From the NCBI GenBank assembly GCA_963920765.1, contig OY987249.1:1862501-1926500 (forward strand): 64,000 nucleotides of DNA, given 5' to 3'. The position numbers and the translations under genes were made by a program. Under the pieces are notes generated by a model. It was not told where the DNA came from and did no database searches. It saw nothing but the letters and a program-made list of their open reading frames with translations. Position 1 is the stretch's first letter. The number at the start of each line of letters is the position of its first letter. Source of the stretch: Ulota crispa. Taxonomy: Eukaryota; Streptophyta; Bryopsida; Orthotrichales; Orthotrichaceae. Shown piece by piece: positions 12,098 through 24,221 of this stretch.

Positions 12098-13032
12098 CCC
12101 CTAAAGACCCAGATAGTGTTTTTTGGCAACATAGCAATTTTGGGCAGCTCACCACAAATGGATTTTTCATTTTTTTTCTTTGAAATTTTCACACATGATG
12201 TGTCTGAGGAGTAGCTTTAAGGCCCAACAAATTTCATAACTTTTGACTTCATGGTTCAAAAGTTATTGCATGATAAGTAGTTTTCTTTGTTCAGGGGGCA
12301 GCCTGGGCAGCTCAAAAAACTTCTTTAAAAAATACATTTTTTGAATTTCGTTTTTTGAAATTGGTTCTTTAGATTTATATATACTTGGAAAGCTTTTAAT
12401 CATTCAATGTTCATCAATGAAATGAAAGTTATGAGGAGATTCTCTTTGTGGGCAGTTTTGGATCCCTACTCTAAAAAAAACTTTTAAGTCCTATGTTTTA
12501 CTCAATTTTTAATATTTTGGAAAAAAAAACAAAGCCAAAGTATGTAGATTGTTTATTGCAACATTTTGACCATTGGGATTGGAATTTTTGTTTTTCATAA
12601 TTAAATTCTTAACAATTTAGTGTTTTGTATCATTCTCTACTTCTTTTTACTTACTATTTTTTTCCTATGTGTTATACATTTCCAAATGATTTGAGATTTT
12701 TCAAGTATGTACCTGACTTGCCTTGAAGAATGAATACAAAAAAGCACAACCATTTTGAAACTTTTTTCATACAAATATGACCTTGTGAAGTGCAGCTGCC
12801 CGGATTTTTGCATGGACAAAAAATGACTTTTTGTCAATTCAAACTCAATCACCTAACAATCCACATGGCAAAGATTTCTGAATTTTTTTCCACATCTTTA
12901 GATACTAATGTACTACAAGATCTTATGGTTAGATGTGTCCAAAAATAACTTTTATCTAAAATTTGATACTTGCACTATAAATGACAATTTTGGGACAGTT
13001 TTGATGAAAACATAGTCAAAAGCCTTTAGGGG
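12098..13032. mobile_element. Non-autonomous TTAA element, 935 bp
   Basis: TTAA-CCCCTAAAGACCC at the left and AGCCTTTAGGGG-TTAA at the right. The left half matches the arms of the fold-back element at 41,383 (TTTCACACATGATGTG, GAGTAGCTTTAAGG). The right half belongs to the other half-type shared by the ~930-bp class. Confidence 0.85.
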
Positions 13033-13059
13033 TTAATAGGATTAGTTATGACTTCTACC

Positions 13060-13292
13060 TAATGTCTGGGAAATTTTTTGGGCTTCACTAGCTAAAAACT
13101 GACATTTTCCGTGTTCAACCAATTTTCTGCCAGACTACTCCAAATATTTTTCTAAATTTACATAGTAATACTGTATTCAGATTTTTCAGTAAAATCTAAC
13201 AGGATTTTCTGCCGGCAATTTTTAAATGCAACCGATTTTTCCCCAATTGCACCGGCTAACTATGAACTAGCAGCCAGTTTTTCTGCACATTG
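13060..13292. mobile_element. hAT-like MITE, copy 2, with perfect 8-bp target duplication
   Basis: It is bordered by CTTCTACC at 13,052-13,059 and 13,293-13,300. The ends TAATGTCTGGGAAAT and TTTTTCTGCACATTG have drifted from CAGGGTCCGGGAAAT and TTCTTCCCGGACCTTG. The internal GGCTAACTATGAACTAGCAG matches CGGCTAACATTGAACTAGCG in the copy at 62,672. Confidence 0.75.
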
Positions 13293-13616
13293 CTTCTACC
13301 TATATATCATGAACAACAATTGGAGTACTCGAACGTAAATTTCGAATAAAAAATAGAAATTTCTTGACAAACAGAGTAACAAAAAAAACCGGTTTAATAA
13401 TACAGAAAAGGTGTTTTCTTTTATTTTTGCAAAGAATGACTTTTTACAGTACATTAGACTATCTATAAAGAAAATAAAAAGCAATATTTACAAAACACAA
13501 ACTCCAGTTTCCTCACAATCAAATTCTGGACCTTTCCATCTTCATAGAATGGTCCATTTAAAAATAAATATTAAGTTTGACTCCTTAATTCATTCACCTT
13601 AGAAATGGAGTTTAAC

Positions 13617-13972
13617 CCCTAAACGTTGAGGAGGATGAAAAACGTCCTTTGGCTCTAAAAAAAGATTTTGTGATTCAAAAAAAAGTTGTTTTTCATCTGA
13701 TTTTTTTTAGAAGTGACCATAAACACATGGTTCATCATGGAAGACAAAAGACTACCTCTTCAGATGCATTCATTTTTTTGTAAGCCAAATTGTGATAAGA
13801 TTCAGAAATATGGTGTTAGCTCCCAAGCTGCCCTTCTTGTAATTTTCATGAGAGCACCAAGCACTGTTGACTTTTCCAACTTTTTGAAGCAATACTACTG
13901 GTGCCCATGTGCAAAACATTATAGAAATCTACAGGTAGGGCAAGCCACGGTGATCCATCCGTCCTTTAAGGG
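13617..13972. mobile_element. TTAA MITE, 356 bp class
   Basis: TTAA-CCCCTAAACGTTGAGGAGG at the left and CCGTCCTTTAAGGG-TTAA at the right. In inverted orientation it matches the elements at 29,057, 29,807 and 42,119 (for example CTCATGAAAAT and CTTCCATGAT blocks). A short open frame inside has no protein similarity that I recognise. Confidence 0.8.
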
Positions 13973-13976
13973 TTAA

Positions 13977-15674
13977 TATGTCACTCATCCTTCCGCAACA
14001 TTCTAAAATCCATTGTCCTCATCGTCACTTCTTTCCTTCGCATTCCAACTTACAAGTGGTTACTTCAACTATTGTGGGTTGTGTAAGGCCACAAATAACA
14101 GTGGGACCTCGTATGTATCTTTAAGCAAACAAGGATTACAAAATGTACTTTCTACTTCAAATTGCATCAACAAACAGTGCGAAAATAGTTCAAAATTATG
14201 TCTTTGCTAAATGAAGGCATAATGGAGCACAGAGAGGGACATCGAAGTAAGCAGTAGGACGGAAGAAGGATGAACACTATTTATGTTAGAATTTGTTTTG
14301 AAACCACCTTCATGTGGTTCTCTCATTGATTCTAAACATTCATTGTTACCATCACCCTTTCTTGTCATTTTCATTGTCACACAGCAGAAGGCAACCAAAA
14401 AGAGAGATAATCCTCTCTTCAATTCACTCTTAAGAGAACCCTCTAAAGAAAATTAGATCAAGGCTTTTCATCTTTGGAAATCTACAGCTCTCTCTCTCCT
14501 AACCGGCTAAATACTCTGCGGCTCAACCAAATATGTAGCATATAATGGAAACCCACATATTGCATTGCAAGGGTGCAATGCCCATTAAAAGGACAAGCAC
14601 TAGGAGACACTCCACTTTCAAACAAGTTTCATGAAAACGCCTTTTCAAGCTGCACATTAGTTACAGCTCAACTGATTTCAGGTCACCAGCGAGCTTTGGT
14701 CCTTGTGTCCTTTTCTTCACAACAGAAAAAGGACTCCCCAGTCAAGGCACGTTAGCCAAGAATCTGTCCAGTTTGAGATGAAGATCAAAGTAAAAATGTA
14801 AGCTAACGACAGAATATCCTACCAAACCTAACGCAATGTCAGCAAAATAAGAAGCTGCAGTATGAGGAGATTCTAGAGAAAAAGAGAATCTTACAAAAAT
14901 ACTTGAGATTCTGGAGTCTACCAAACCATAGTTTCCTAGATATATAAAATGTTTAGTAGGGATGTCTCAAACCTACCACTCAATTAGAGCATCCACAAGC
15001 TAGCAAGTTGTGTCAGCCCTCTAATAAAGTCTCTCCAACTTCAAGACTTGCACCACTGCACCGTAGCTCATTCTTGGCATGCTCCAGCTCCACTACAAAG
15101 GAGACTGGGTAAGGAGAACGTCTGTGGCACAGCAAAACTTTGTCCATGCCTCCAAATTTCTCTTTCAACGAACAGGGTCAAAATGAAGTTCAAAGCAAGT
15201 AAGATCACAAAGAGTGCAAGGGAGATCATGGGCACAAATTCTTCTCAAACAAAAAAAGAGGAGCAATTCATCCAAAGAAATGCTCTGGAGTACTGGCGCA
15301 GAGAGATTAGCCTTCTCTAAAAAAGCCAACCCACTCAGTGCTCAAACATCCTCAACCTTGGACAGCATGATTATGTGACTCACAGTTCCCCATACGCTAC
15401 ATTACTCTACACTTGCAGGACCACAATGAGCCCTCCCTTAGTCAACCTGAGATTTCAGGTCACCCGTAACACAATGTAATCCATAAAAACCCATCCTTAA
15501 ATCTGTCATGAAACCCCAATAGAAGCGTGGACATCTCTCCCTTAAATTGCTGCGAATAAATTTCTTCACCAACTGGCCATTGACACCTCAATTGTAGGTA
15601 ACCATTCACATGAGACGCAAAAAAACGCTTGAGAAGTAACAAACAGATCACCACCACACCGAATTCATAGATAA
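13977..15674. other. Intergenic, downstream of the left VHA-E copy
   Basis: No gene is recognised. The open frames here are below 100 residues and on both strands. The sequence carries none of the MITE ends seen elsewhere in the window. Confidence 0.5.
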
Positions 15675-18600
15675 CGTGTGCAGCAAACTCCGGTAAAACG
15701 TCAATGCTGTCGTCCCGTTTTTCTGAACCGGACTTTTACTCCTACCCAATGCTCCACCACAGCACTTGATCCTCCCACAAATCGCCTCCCACAAATCGCT
15801 TGCTTCTGACCTGAAACGCTCATTTGCATATTCCAAAAACGCTTGCTAAACCTCAAACAATGGCGTTGGCTGTGTACAGCATCAAAACCTCACGCAGGCC
15901 ATCTCACAAAACCACAAACTCATGCACACGGACAAAACATCCACCATCGCTCCCAAATTGCCCCGATGCCCTCCTTTCACCGGAGTCCACAGCACCAAAG
16001 CAAACCAATCCACCTCGCATGTGAACAGGACTTCTGGTTTGAAATCCTGACCACGACAACAGCGGCCATATTTTCGAAACTCACACGGGTGTGAGTGAAA
16101 CTGCAATACAAGCTCGTGTTCCAGATACACAATCCCTACCATATTATACCACCCAATCGCTTATTACCTATCGCCAGCTTTCTAACGAATGGACGAACGG
16201 AACTCCTGAATACTCCCGCCGGAAGTCTCGAAGGAACCCAGAATGGAGCTGCACTCTAAGCCCCTGCTTGACCGCCTGCAGGGAAGAGCCGCTTTCGGAT
16301 CTGACCACGCCAACATCCCACACGTTAGTGAACAGAATCCCCCATCCCTCAAACCACCATCCCCTAAACTTTAACGCTCGTCCTTGCAGTAAATGAGATT
16401 CACGTCACAACTGAGTCGAGCGATTACGGACACTGCTACAAATACAGGAGTGGCAACGGCGAGGACAGCGCTCTACGTCCACGAAGAGGGAACCCATGCC
16501 CGAGAACGGTAACCACGAGACTATCCACACCATATTGAAATGACTGGCAAAAAAACGATTCAGCTTCGAACACAGTGACTGGATACAAGTATCTACGAAA
16601 CACGCAGAAGACGACCACACTACCAGGAATGGATTGCGGTTTAAGACCCGCCCACTTTTCAGGTTTCCAACTACTTGCTTTGTGCTTGCCAAATCCAACT
16701 TTCAACTTAAACATACAAACAGGAGCACGAGATGCAAGCCGTCCAGATTAGGACCCCTACCTCGGGCAGTTGTTGCTTGAACACCACTTCCAACCGTGCA
16801 TCCAGCGTGTTCTCCAACACGATGCGACCGTCCTTCGTCGCCAGCACCACTCCCCCCGTGCTGCGCTCACATACCCACCACCACATCCTCTCCGTCAGAC
16901 CAAACCCGTCCACCACCCCACTCCCAAAGGATACCCACAACGGCATTCAGATCTACACACACACATCTCACGCCCTCCAGTACCAACCAAACATAACATT
17001 ACACCTTCCGTTGCACTTCAGCCATCTTGCCAGAGACACAACCAAACCCACTGCCACCCTCCACAAGAACCGACAGGTGGCGTCCACATTCACCACCGTC
17101 AGCCCTCTGCTAACGATCAAATCAACCCACCTTGCTTGGAAACTCCGTCTCCACTACCACCACTTCCCTATCATCTACAACTCCATCAACATCACCCTGG
17201 AACTGCCAGGAACACCATGCCGCACTCTCTCTCTCATTCCACGCCCCATGCTGAACCAAAACAGCACAAATGGTGGATAAAGGGAAATCCTTCGTACCAG
17301 GAAGACCCGTGGTTCGTCGATCCCGGTGGGCCCGGAAGGAAATGCTTGTCGTCCACGAACACCTCCGGCACCTCCACCTCCTCCTTCTCCGCGTACGCCT
17401 GCTTCGCCGACTCGATCACCGACTGCACTGTCTCCAGATCTTGCTCCCGGCACCGCAGCTGTGTTGACGGCTCCTTCAGCCTCAACAATCCCTGCGCGCC
17501 CCACGTCACGTCCCTCAGCTCCCCGCAAAAAAAACATCTCCATCCCGCTCACAATCTCCCCCACAAAACATCATCTCCACACAAAAACATCATCTTCACA
17601 AAACTGCCTGCAAATTGCTGGAACCACAAACAAGGGCCCAGCGCTCAAGGCTGCTGCGTACCTGAATCACCAGCGCTTCCACCAGCTTCGGGTACTCCTC
17701 GTCCTCGCTCGACCCCACCTTCCGCAGCTGCTTCTCCGCCGCGTCCTTCATCTTCCGCACCAGGTCATCCTGCGCTTGCAGCAGCTTCAACCGCGAAGCG
17801 TTCAGCTGCGTCGAGTACTCGCTGCACCACATTCCCCACCACCACACATCCGTCATAACCACTCCTTCCAACGCCCTCACTGTGCCCAACTACGTCACCA
17901 CCACATCACACATGTCACCACCTGCCACAACCCCTTCACCCTTCCTGCATTACCCGGTGCACCGCCCCCACCCCCTTCTTCCATTCTGACCTACTTTTTG
18001 CACACCGTCTTACATTTTCCGGCGAACTTCCACCTGCTTCTCCTTCCGCTCGAACTCCTGCCGGATCTTCTTCTTCTCAGCTTCCACAATCTGCAGCTTC
18101 TCGATGTTGAATTCCTGCATTCCACCCCCCATCCACCGCGCTTTAGCTCCGACGTTAACTCATCCATGCCGCCACGACCAGGCTCAACATCCACGGAGAA
18201 AGCACACGAGAAGCTCCCCGCCGTCAATTTACCACCCCAAACCACATAAAGCCCAACCACTCCCCACCAGAAAACCGCAGAAACATTCATCCATGCAGAG
18301 TCCGACGCGGTGAGCTCGCACCTCGGGTGGTCAAAGAGGACGGGCCTAAGCTTTCAACTCGTGGTAGTGCGAGACATTCAAACTCAATCCAAGCCATGAT
18401 GATTATCCCCCCCGGGATACAGAGCTTGTTCACATCAAGAGGGACACTTTTCCCCTCTACCGAAAACAAATGCCACAACTATCTACCACCTTCAAGGGGT
18501 CAGAAACGGGCACCATGATCCAACGCTCCTCTAAGATTCAAACCACCTCGCTCTATCCCCTTCCAAAATCTACATGCTTTGCCATGTCGGATTCGCAAGC

Positions 18601-19870
18601 ATATATTTGCCCACTCCGTGCACGCACTCGAGATCCAAATCTCACCCTCATTTTTTCGACATTCCTTATCCTTGGCCACAATTTCAAGCAAGACGGGAAA
18701 AGCGAAGACCAGTTGGATATACCAGAATACACATCCCATTCACACCTCAACCAGCTCACCACCACGCTGCTCAACTGAGGCGAGCCCTTCAACAACCTCC
18801 ACTTCCTGCCCAAAGCCTCACGACCACCTGCTGTTGCTGGGAGCTCCATGAATCCCACGATTCATACAAAAAGGTTTTGGTCCTCTCTCACATTCGCAGA
18901 AGCAACACCGAAATTCGACTAACATTTACTACCAAGAATTTCATGCCACGTCGCGATCACGCTTGTTCAAGACACAGGTTTCCACCCATTCAACCAAGAC
19001 AGACAGAAACCGCACCACAACACACAGCTTGTCGACCGACTTGGAACCACAGAAGCTCTTCCCAAAGACTCTCCCGAGCCTCTCACTCCCGTGCCAAATT
19101 AAGTCACCGAGCATGCCGACGAGGTGGTGAAAAGCAATCCCGGTGCCTTTGCAGCTACCAAATTGCACTCAAAAAGCTCAACGTACCGAAACTCGCCCAC
19201 CCTTCCTCGTTCACAGAAACAACACACACATCCACGGACGTCACTCGGGTAACGCATGCCATTGTCGCGATCTTATTGTCCCAGAATTCCACATTCACGT
19301 GCCATTTCACACTTCCAAACCCTCAACCCTAGAATTAAAAACCACGGAAACCCTAATCCAGATGAATCAGGAACAACCATACGATCCCCTGAAGACATTC
19401 GAGACTCAAAACAGACCGCCAATACCACGACGGCGACACACGAGCTCAGGGTGGTAGTGTGGTTACCTCCTCGGCCGACACGGAGATCTCGTTGGCCTTC
19501 TCCTCCGCTTCCTGGCGGATGAACTGCACCATCTGCTGCACCTGCTTCCCCACCTCCATGTCGTTCATCTTGCCCGATCCCCGCACCAACCACCTCCGGC
19601 GACGTTCTCACCCCAAGTTCAAGTTCGCCCGCCAAAGCCTGGAGTGCAAACGCACGAATGTCTTGATCCAAAGCTTCGACGATCGCGCCTTGGCCGGATC
19701 GCGAGAATTGCGACGGGACGACGTGAGGATTTCTGGGGCGATCGAGCATCACTCTCGAGCATCTCTGCTTCCGCTCTACTGGGAGAGAAGCCGCGGTCGT
19801 AGGCGCCCGCGGTGACGGGTGCCGCTAGATGAGGGCATATTGAATCGGGCATCCTTCCTAGTACTTTTGA
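15675..19870 (-). repeat. Left arm of a ~4.2-kb inverted duplication
   Basis: Its reverse complement matches 30,539-34,680. The outer limit is CGTGTGCAGC at 15,675-15,684, matching GCTGCACACG ending at 34,680. The inner limit is near the CTAGTACTTTTGAA at about 19,859-19,872. From 18,287 to 19,815 paired coordinates sum to 50,409 without change, meaning no indel for about 1.5 kb. Further out the sum drifts (50,422 at exon 3, 50,428 at exon 5, about 50,355 at the outer end) and substitutions become frequent. Confidence 0.95.
16560..19568 (-). CDS. VHA-E: V-type proton ATPase subunit E, left copy
   Basis: Subunit E is a peripheral-stalk (stator) protein of the V1 sector that holds the catalytic head of the vacuolar/endomembrane proton pump. 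Exons on the minus strand are 19568-19467, 18114-18014, 17821-17662, 17491-17298 and 16860-16761, all GT-AG, giving 219 codons. The protein begins MNDMEVGKQVQQMVQFIRQE and contains the N-terminal coiled coil (EFNIEKL.., RKEKQVEVRRKIEYS) and the C-terminal core (GGVVLATKDGRIVLENTLDA, then RLEVVFKQQLPE). The family is about 225-240 residues. The start Met is the family start. The last exon is uncertain: an acceptor at 16,593 would add ILVSSHCVRS and stop at 16,560, but the usual IR(K/R)xLFG end is not visible. Compared with the right copy only three synonymous changes are seen, all in exon 2. Intron 1 is 1,352 bp. Long open frames on the opposite strand are shadows. Confidence 0.9.
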
Positions 19871-20254
19871 ACAGCAAGTTTTATAAGTTTTGGTTTCCTT
19901 CCAGTTTTTGGGTTTAGTCATGGAATGGAAAACTCATATGAGTTTTGGTTGAGTTTTGGTTTTCAGTTGAAAAATTACTCTCGAAAGTTTTTTCCTCACT
20001 TTTGAATTGGGTCTGTCTAGTTGGACCAAACTCAAATTTTGGTATAACTTGGACATGTTTGTTTGTTGTTCTCGTGGTGCACTGTGCACAAATCTGAAGT
20101 GATCTAATATTTCAATGCTCATTCAAGTTGTAAGTAGAATTTTGAGATTGGGATTTTTAATGCACAAGAAGTGAAATTGGTGTACCCATATTTGCAACAC
20201 GAGGGCAAGTAAAGAGGGGGTTTCGAAATGACAATCTTGAGTACATTTTGGTTG
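19871..20254. other. Spacer between left arm and the 8-kb element
   Basis: This is unique sequence upstream of the left VHA-E start. It must contribute to that copy's promoter, because only about 300 bp upstream of the ATG is shared with the other copy. No clear promoter motif was identified. Confidence 0.4.
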
Positions 20255-21548
20255 TTAACCCCTGAGCGTTCCAATGCCCCAAATCTGGCCTCTTTAATTT
20301 TTATTTGGGGTGCTGGGGGCGCAAATGGGCCTGTCTTGGCTGGGCAAGGGTATCATGAGTACAAGCCGTGCTTCCTTTATGTCATGTCATGGAGTTGTTG
20401 CTTTTACTGGTCGTATGCTCTGCCAGGTAGGGATTGATGGTTTGTAAAAGTGGCTTTCTAGGCGGTTTCAAGGAAAGCATGAATCTAGCGCAATCGTTTG
20501 CAGCTAGTGCAAGACCGTTGGTGACTGTCCAGTTGGAGCGGACGTAGAAGGGGTCCCGAGCTCCGCTTGAACTCTCACGCAGTTCGTTTCTAGTTCAGAG
20601 GATTGGTGTTGAGGGATTCAAGGTAGGTCATTACGAATCTCCCTCCACATTGCTAGAGTTCCTTGGAGGGCACATTTTGCATTGGCTTCGTGGCGGCGCT
20701 TGCTGTTCAGAAAATTTGTTGAACGCCTGTAGTGCATTACGTCCTTGCAAGAGCCATCATCGCTCAGAGTGGCAATTGCGCATTTACTTTTTGCAAATGG
20801 ATTTGGAGGACTTTGGCAGCGCCTCTAAGAGAGCAAGTTCGTATTGTGGAGGGTGGGGTGCCATGGCCGGCGGTTCAAGCAATGAACGCGCACAACAGGT
20901 TCTGGAAGTCGTGAGTGCCAATTCTCGAGCTTCGCCGGCGGAGCTTCTCAAAATTGAGGCGTTGCTAGAGGTGTGGGCTATTTCCAGGCACCATGCTACA
21001 CCAAACCAGGTACATCGACTGAAGCTTTGTTTGCAAGAGGGTTTTTTGCTTTGTTGGTGGAACCAAAGAAAAACCACTATTGGCTTGCTGTGCTGGACGA
21101 AAGTTCCTGGAGATATTTGTTTTGACGTCAGTGTTTTAGGATTTTGGGTGTGATGGAACAAAGCTCTGAGGGGCACTTAGATCAAGTGAACCACTTCTTG
21201 CATTTGAAGTGGTGGCCGACATTGAATTTTGCTATTTCGAGCTACAGCAATGCAAGGCCAAGATTCCAAAGGGGAGGACAAGGGTCCCTCCCTTAGAGGC
21301 AATCCACACTCCTCATTTGCAAGAATGTCCAGAACCCATACCCAATCCCAGCACTCGTTCCACATTCCGGTCTCTCTGGCTCCAGGATTCACATGCGGAG
21401 GGATGAGAACTCAAGGGGTAGTCGAATTCCCCTCAGCTGTGGGAATGAGTGGATTCTAGTTATGGAGATTCAGACCATGGGGGGAGGGGTGTCTATGCCT
21501 GGGCTGGTGAGCAGAGATGTTGTTTGATGTAGAGGCGTCTCGCTAGAT

Positions 21549-22343
21549 ATGAACTTGAATGTGAATGTTCATTGCTTCAATTTGAATGAGGTGCTGCTTG
21601 TGGATGGTGAGCACACCAAATTGGCCAACGTTGTAGTCGTGGAGGAAGCAAGCACCTTATTGCCGTTGAATTTAGATAACAGAACCGGCCGTTTGCGTGG
21701 ACGTGGAGGACAAAATCCGCAAGGGCATGAGCAAAGTCATGGTCGCCTCCAACTAGAAGCTCCCTTTGACCTCAACACTTTTGCACCTGCTAACAACAAC
21801 GCGGAGCATGTTGAGGATTCCAACGGTTGTGCTGGGCATCAGAGAGGGGTGGGCCACGGCTGAGGACGCACTCAACTACCATTGCCACAATCAAATGTAA
21901 TGGGAGGGCCAATACAAGGATTGGCGCAACCGCAGGGAAGGCCTTGAAGAACTGGCCGTGGACGCGGATGCACTCAGCTGCAATTGCCAAAATCAGATGT
22001 AACGGGAGGGCCAGTTCAAGGATTGGCGCGATTGCGGGGAAGGCCTCGAGGAACTGGCCGTGGACGCGGATTGTCACGAGGTCGAGGTCACATGGCAAGT
22101 GAGACCGCAGGGTCACGGTTGAGTTAAGTAGCAATTGAACTAGACATGGAAACTCCTCTTGGATGGACTGCGCCTGCCATCAAGCCACTCCCAAGGTCTC
22201 CACATGGTTTGAAGTATTTGCCTAGGCGTCAAAAACATACTACAATAATCGCTGCCCCAATTGCTAAAGGTCCCGCAAATTGTACGCATCAGACCATGAG
22301 CTTCACATCAAATACTTTGCCGACCTCAGCAACTAGCCAATAA
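21549..22343 (+). pseudogene. Decayed Gly/Arg-rich (GRGRG, AT-hook-like) repeat ORF
   Basis: One reading frame stays protein-like from 21,549 to 22,343 apart from stops at 21,861 (TGA), about 21,942 (TGA) and about 22,126 (TAA). Two 34-residue repeats encode xxQLPLPQSNVMGGPIQGLA-type sequence followed by QGRP/RGRP and TGRGRG, so the motif resembles AT hooks or RGG boxes of DNA- or RNA-binding proteins. In the second repeat the codon at the first repeat's TGA is CGA (Arg), so that stop is a C-to-T decay. It lies inside the 8-kb TTAA element, upstream of and on the same strand as the transposase. It may be an N-terminal part of the same gene or an accessory protein. Function not known. Confidence 0.45.
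21849..22070. repeat. 102-bp tandem repeat, two copies plus a partial third
   Basis: The block TCAAATGTAA...GGCCGTGGACGCGGA recurs with a period of 102 bp (TCAAATGT at 21,891, TCAGATGT at 21,993). The end of a third copy begins after 22,050. The period is a multiple of three and preserves the reading frame of the decayed ORF. Confidence 0.8.
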
Positions 22344-23436
22344 CGTCAACGCAGGCGCCTTAGTGAACAGAGGTTAGCTTCCAAGTATAGCTGTAATTGG
22401 AACTTCTTAGTTTTAGTTTCTGTATCAGTCCATGTTTACGTAATTTCAAAATCAACATATCCCTCTGCATTCTACGGTTTCTCATTTGCAATTGAATGGA
22501 CAAGCATATGTGTATTTGTTGGATGTGTGGTGTCTTTTCTTGTATGGATTTTTTTTTTGGAAACTGTTGCATGCAAGTGTCATCCGCTAGTGGGTGTTTT
22601 CATGTCACGTTTGAGTCTGTATGGGTGGACCGAGGTTGTCCAAAATGAGAGGGTTTGGTTTTTTAGGCTCGTTGTACTATCTGTATCCGATCACAGAGTG
22701 ACCGAATACAGTAAGAAACTGTGGATGCTACTGTTTGGTCGTTGCATTCATGTTTGTTTACCTGCTGTCTTACTTGGTGCTACACATGAAAGTAATCAGA
22801 CTCATTTCCCCCAAATCCTTTATGCGGTCTCAAGTACTTTGCGTTTCTTCTCAAAAATAAGTATGGGTCATTGTCATGTCAAGATGGATGCAGAGAATAA
22901 ATAAAGCGGTAGTATATTGCTTATCAAGTATAGTCTGATATGAGGTATCCCAGTACTCACTTCGTCTAGACTCCACCAAATTTTCTTTATACATTGATGC
23001 CACAATGGGCGGGGTGAAGCCGCAGTCCAGTGTATCCATAGAGGGGTGACATGGCCTTTTAGTTTGGAGCCTGTTTCTCTTCGTGCCTACGCTATGGTTT
23101 ACCGATGCAGCATGTACGTCTATTCACCTTTGATTCGGCAATCTGTGAATGTCTGATTCAAGGCTACACAAAACTTTTGAGTCCAAGTTCTCATGTTACG
23201 TGATCTAGCCTATATGTGCCCCTACGTGGCCATGTATGAGTCGTGCATGAAAGGGGATTGGTTCAATGCTAGAGTGAAAGGAGGGTAGTTATTGGTCAAA
23301 ATTAGCAGGTCGTAATAGCAGAAATTGGCTTGCACATTCCACGTTCTTTCTTTCCAAGAGAAAATGTGTGAATGCATGCTGGGACATGGTCTTGTACTAG
23401 GTCATCAGAGTCCTTCTCTTACCATGTCAGGTCTCT

Positions 23437-23770
23437 GTCAGAATTATAAACTAGGCAACATCAACAGGATGTGCTGCAGCAGCAGTCCTACAAAACCTAC
23501 TGAATTCTGATCGACGGTTGTGGCATGACTGGGTCCGTCATTGTGCACTGGGCCTAATTTCAATTAGTTCAGCCATCCAGTGAATGTCGTCAAAATTGTA
23601 AACTAGGCAGCATCAGTAGGGAGCTCGCAGCAGTGATGTGCTGCAGCAGCCATCCCTTGGTACGTGCTGAAGTTTGATCGATGGTCCTGGCATGCTTGGG
23701 TCCACGACTGTGTACTGGGTTTAATTTTAGTTGGTTCAGCCATTCATTGAATTTGATTCAATAGTACAAA
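23437..23770. repeat. ~152-bp tandem duplication
   Basis: GTCAGAATTATAAACTAGGC at 23,437 recurs as GTCAAAATTGTAAACTAGGC at 23,589. Similarity continues through GGCATG..TGGGTCC and GTGCACTGGG/GTGTACTGGG. The second copy carries a small insertion next to GATGTGCTGCAGCAGC. Non-coding. Confidence 0.8.
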
Positions 23771-23887
23771 ACTGTGTTGAAGTGAACATAAACTACATGA
23801 TGTTTTCATGCTTTTAACGCAAATTTTTGTGTTAGAAGCATGAAAACATCATGTAATTTATGTTCATTTCAACACAGTTTTCTACTA
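23763..23887. repeat. Near-perfect hairpin, ~125 bp
   Basis: The arms AAAACTGTGTTGAAGTGAAC and CAACACAGTTTT (with the complementary ATGATGTTTTCATGC centre blocks) are inverted around 23,820, with stems of roughly 50 bp. It is probably a small MITE inside the 8-kb element. No clear target duplication. Confidence 0.8.
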
Positions 23888-24221
23888 GTGATTGCAAGGA
23901 ACGTGTCAGGTAGATCCGATCAAGTCCTCCCCTTCCCCATTTTGCTTGCTTCGTTGCTTGCAATCTGCATATGTATCACAAGAGTGGAAGAGTTCGATTT
24001 ATGTATAGAGGCGTCTAGATTGTATGGGCTCTGTTAGTGTGCGCTTCATCTCAGTTTCCGATGACTGAAATGAATACAAACTTGGGGGCTTTCTTCAACC
24101 ATGAAGTGGTGTATAAACAATTCCAAGCCTGTCTCACAAAAAAGTAATTCATAGTAAAGAGAGCTGCCATGATTGTCTACAAGGTAGTTATTTGTATCCT
24201 TCACCATGTAACATACCCTGA

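Noticed and set aside
16770-18249. Long plus-strand open frames (up to 362 residues) rich in Pro, His, Ser and Thr
   Set aside because: They lie antisense to the VHA-E exons and introns, span true splice sites and recur as mirror images in the right arm. They are shadows of GC-rich gene sequence.
18574-19332. 252-residue open frame, duplicated identically at 31,077-31,835 (minus)
   Set aside because: It is antisense within the large first intron of VHA-E. The identical copy reflects the inverted duplication, not protein conservation.
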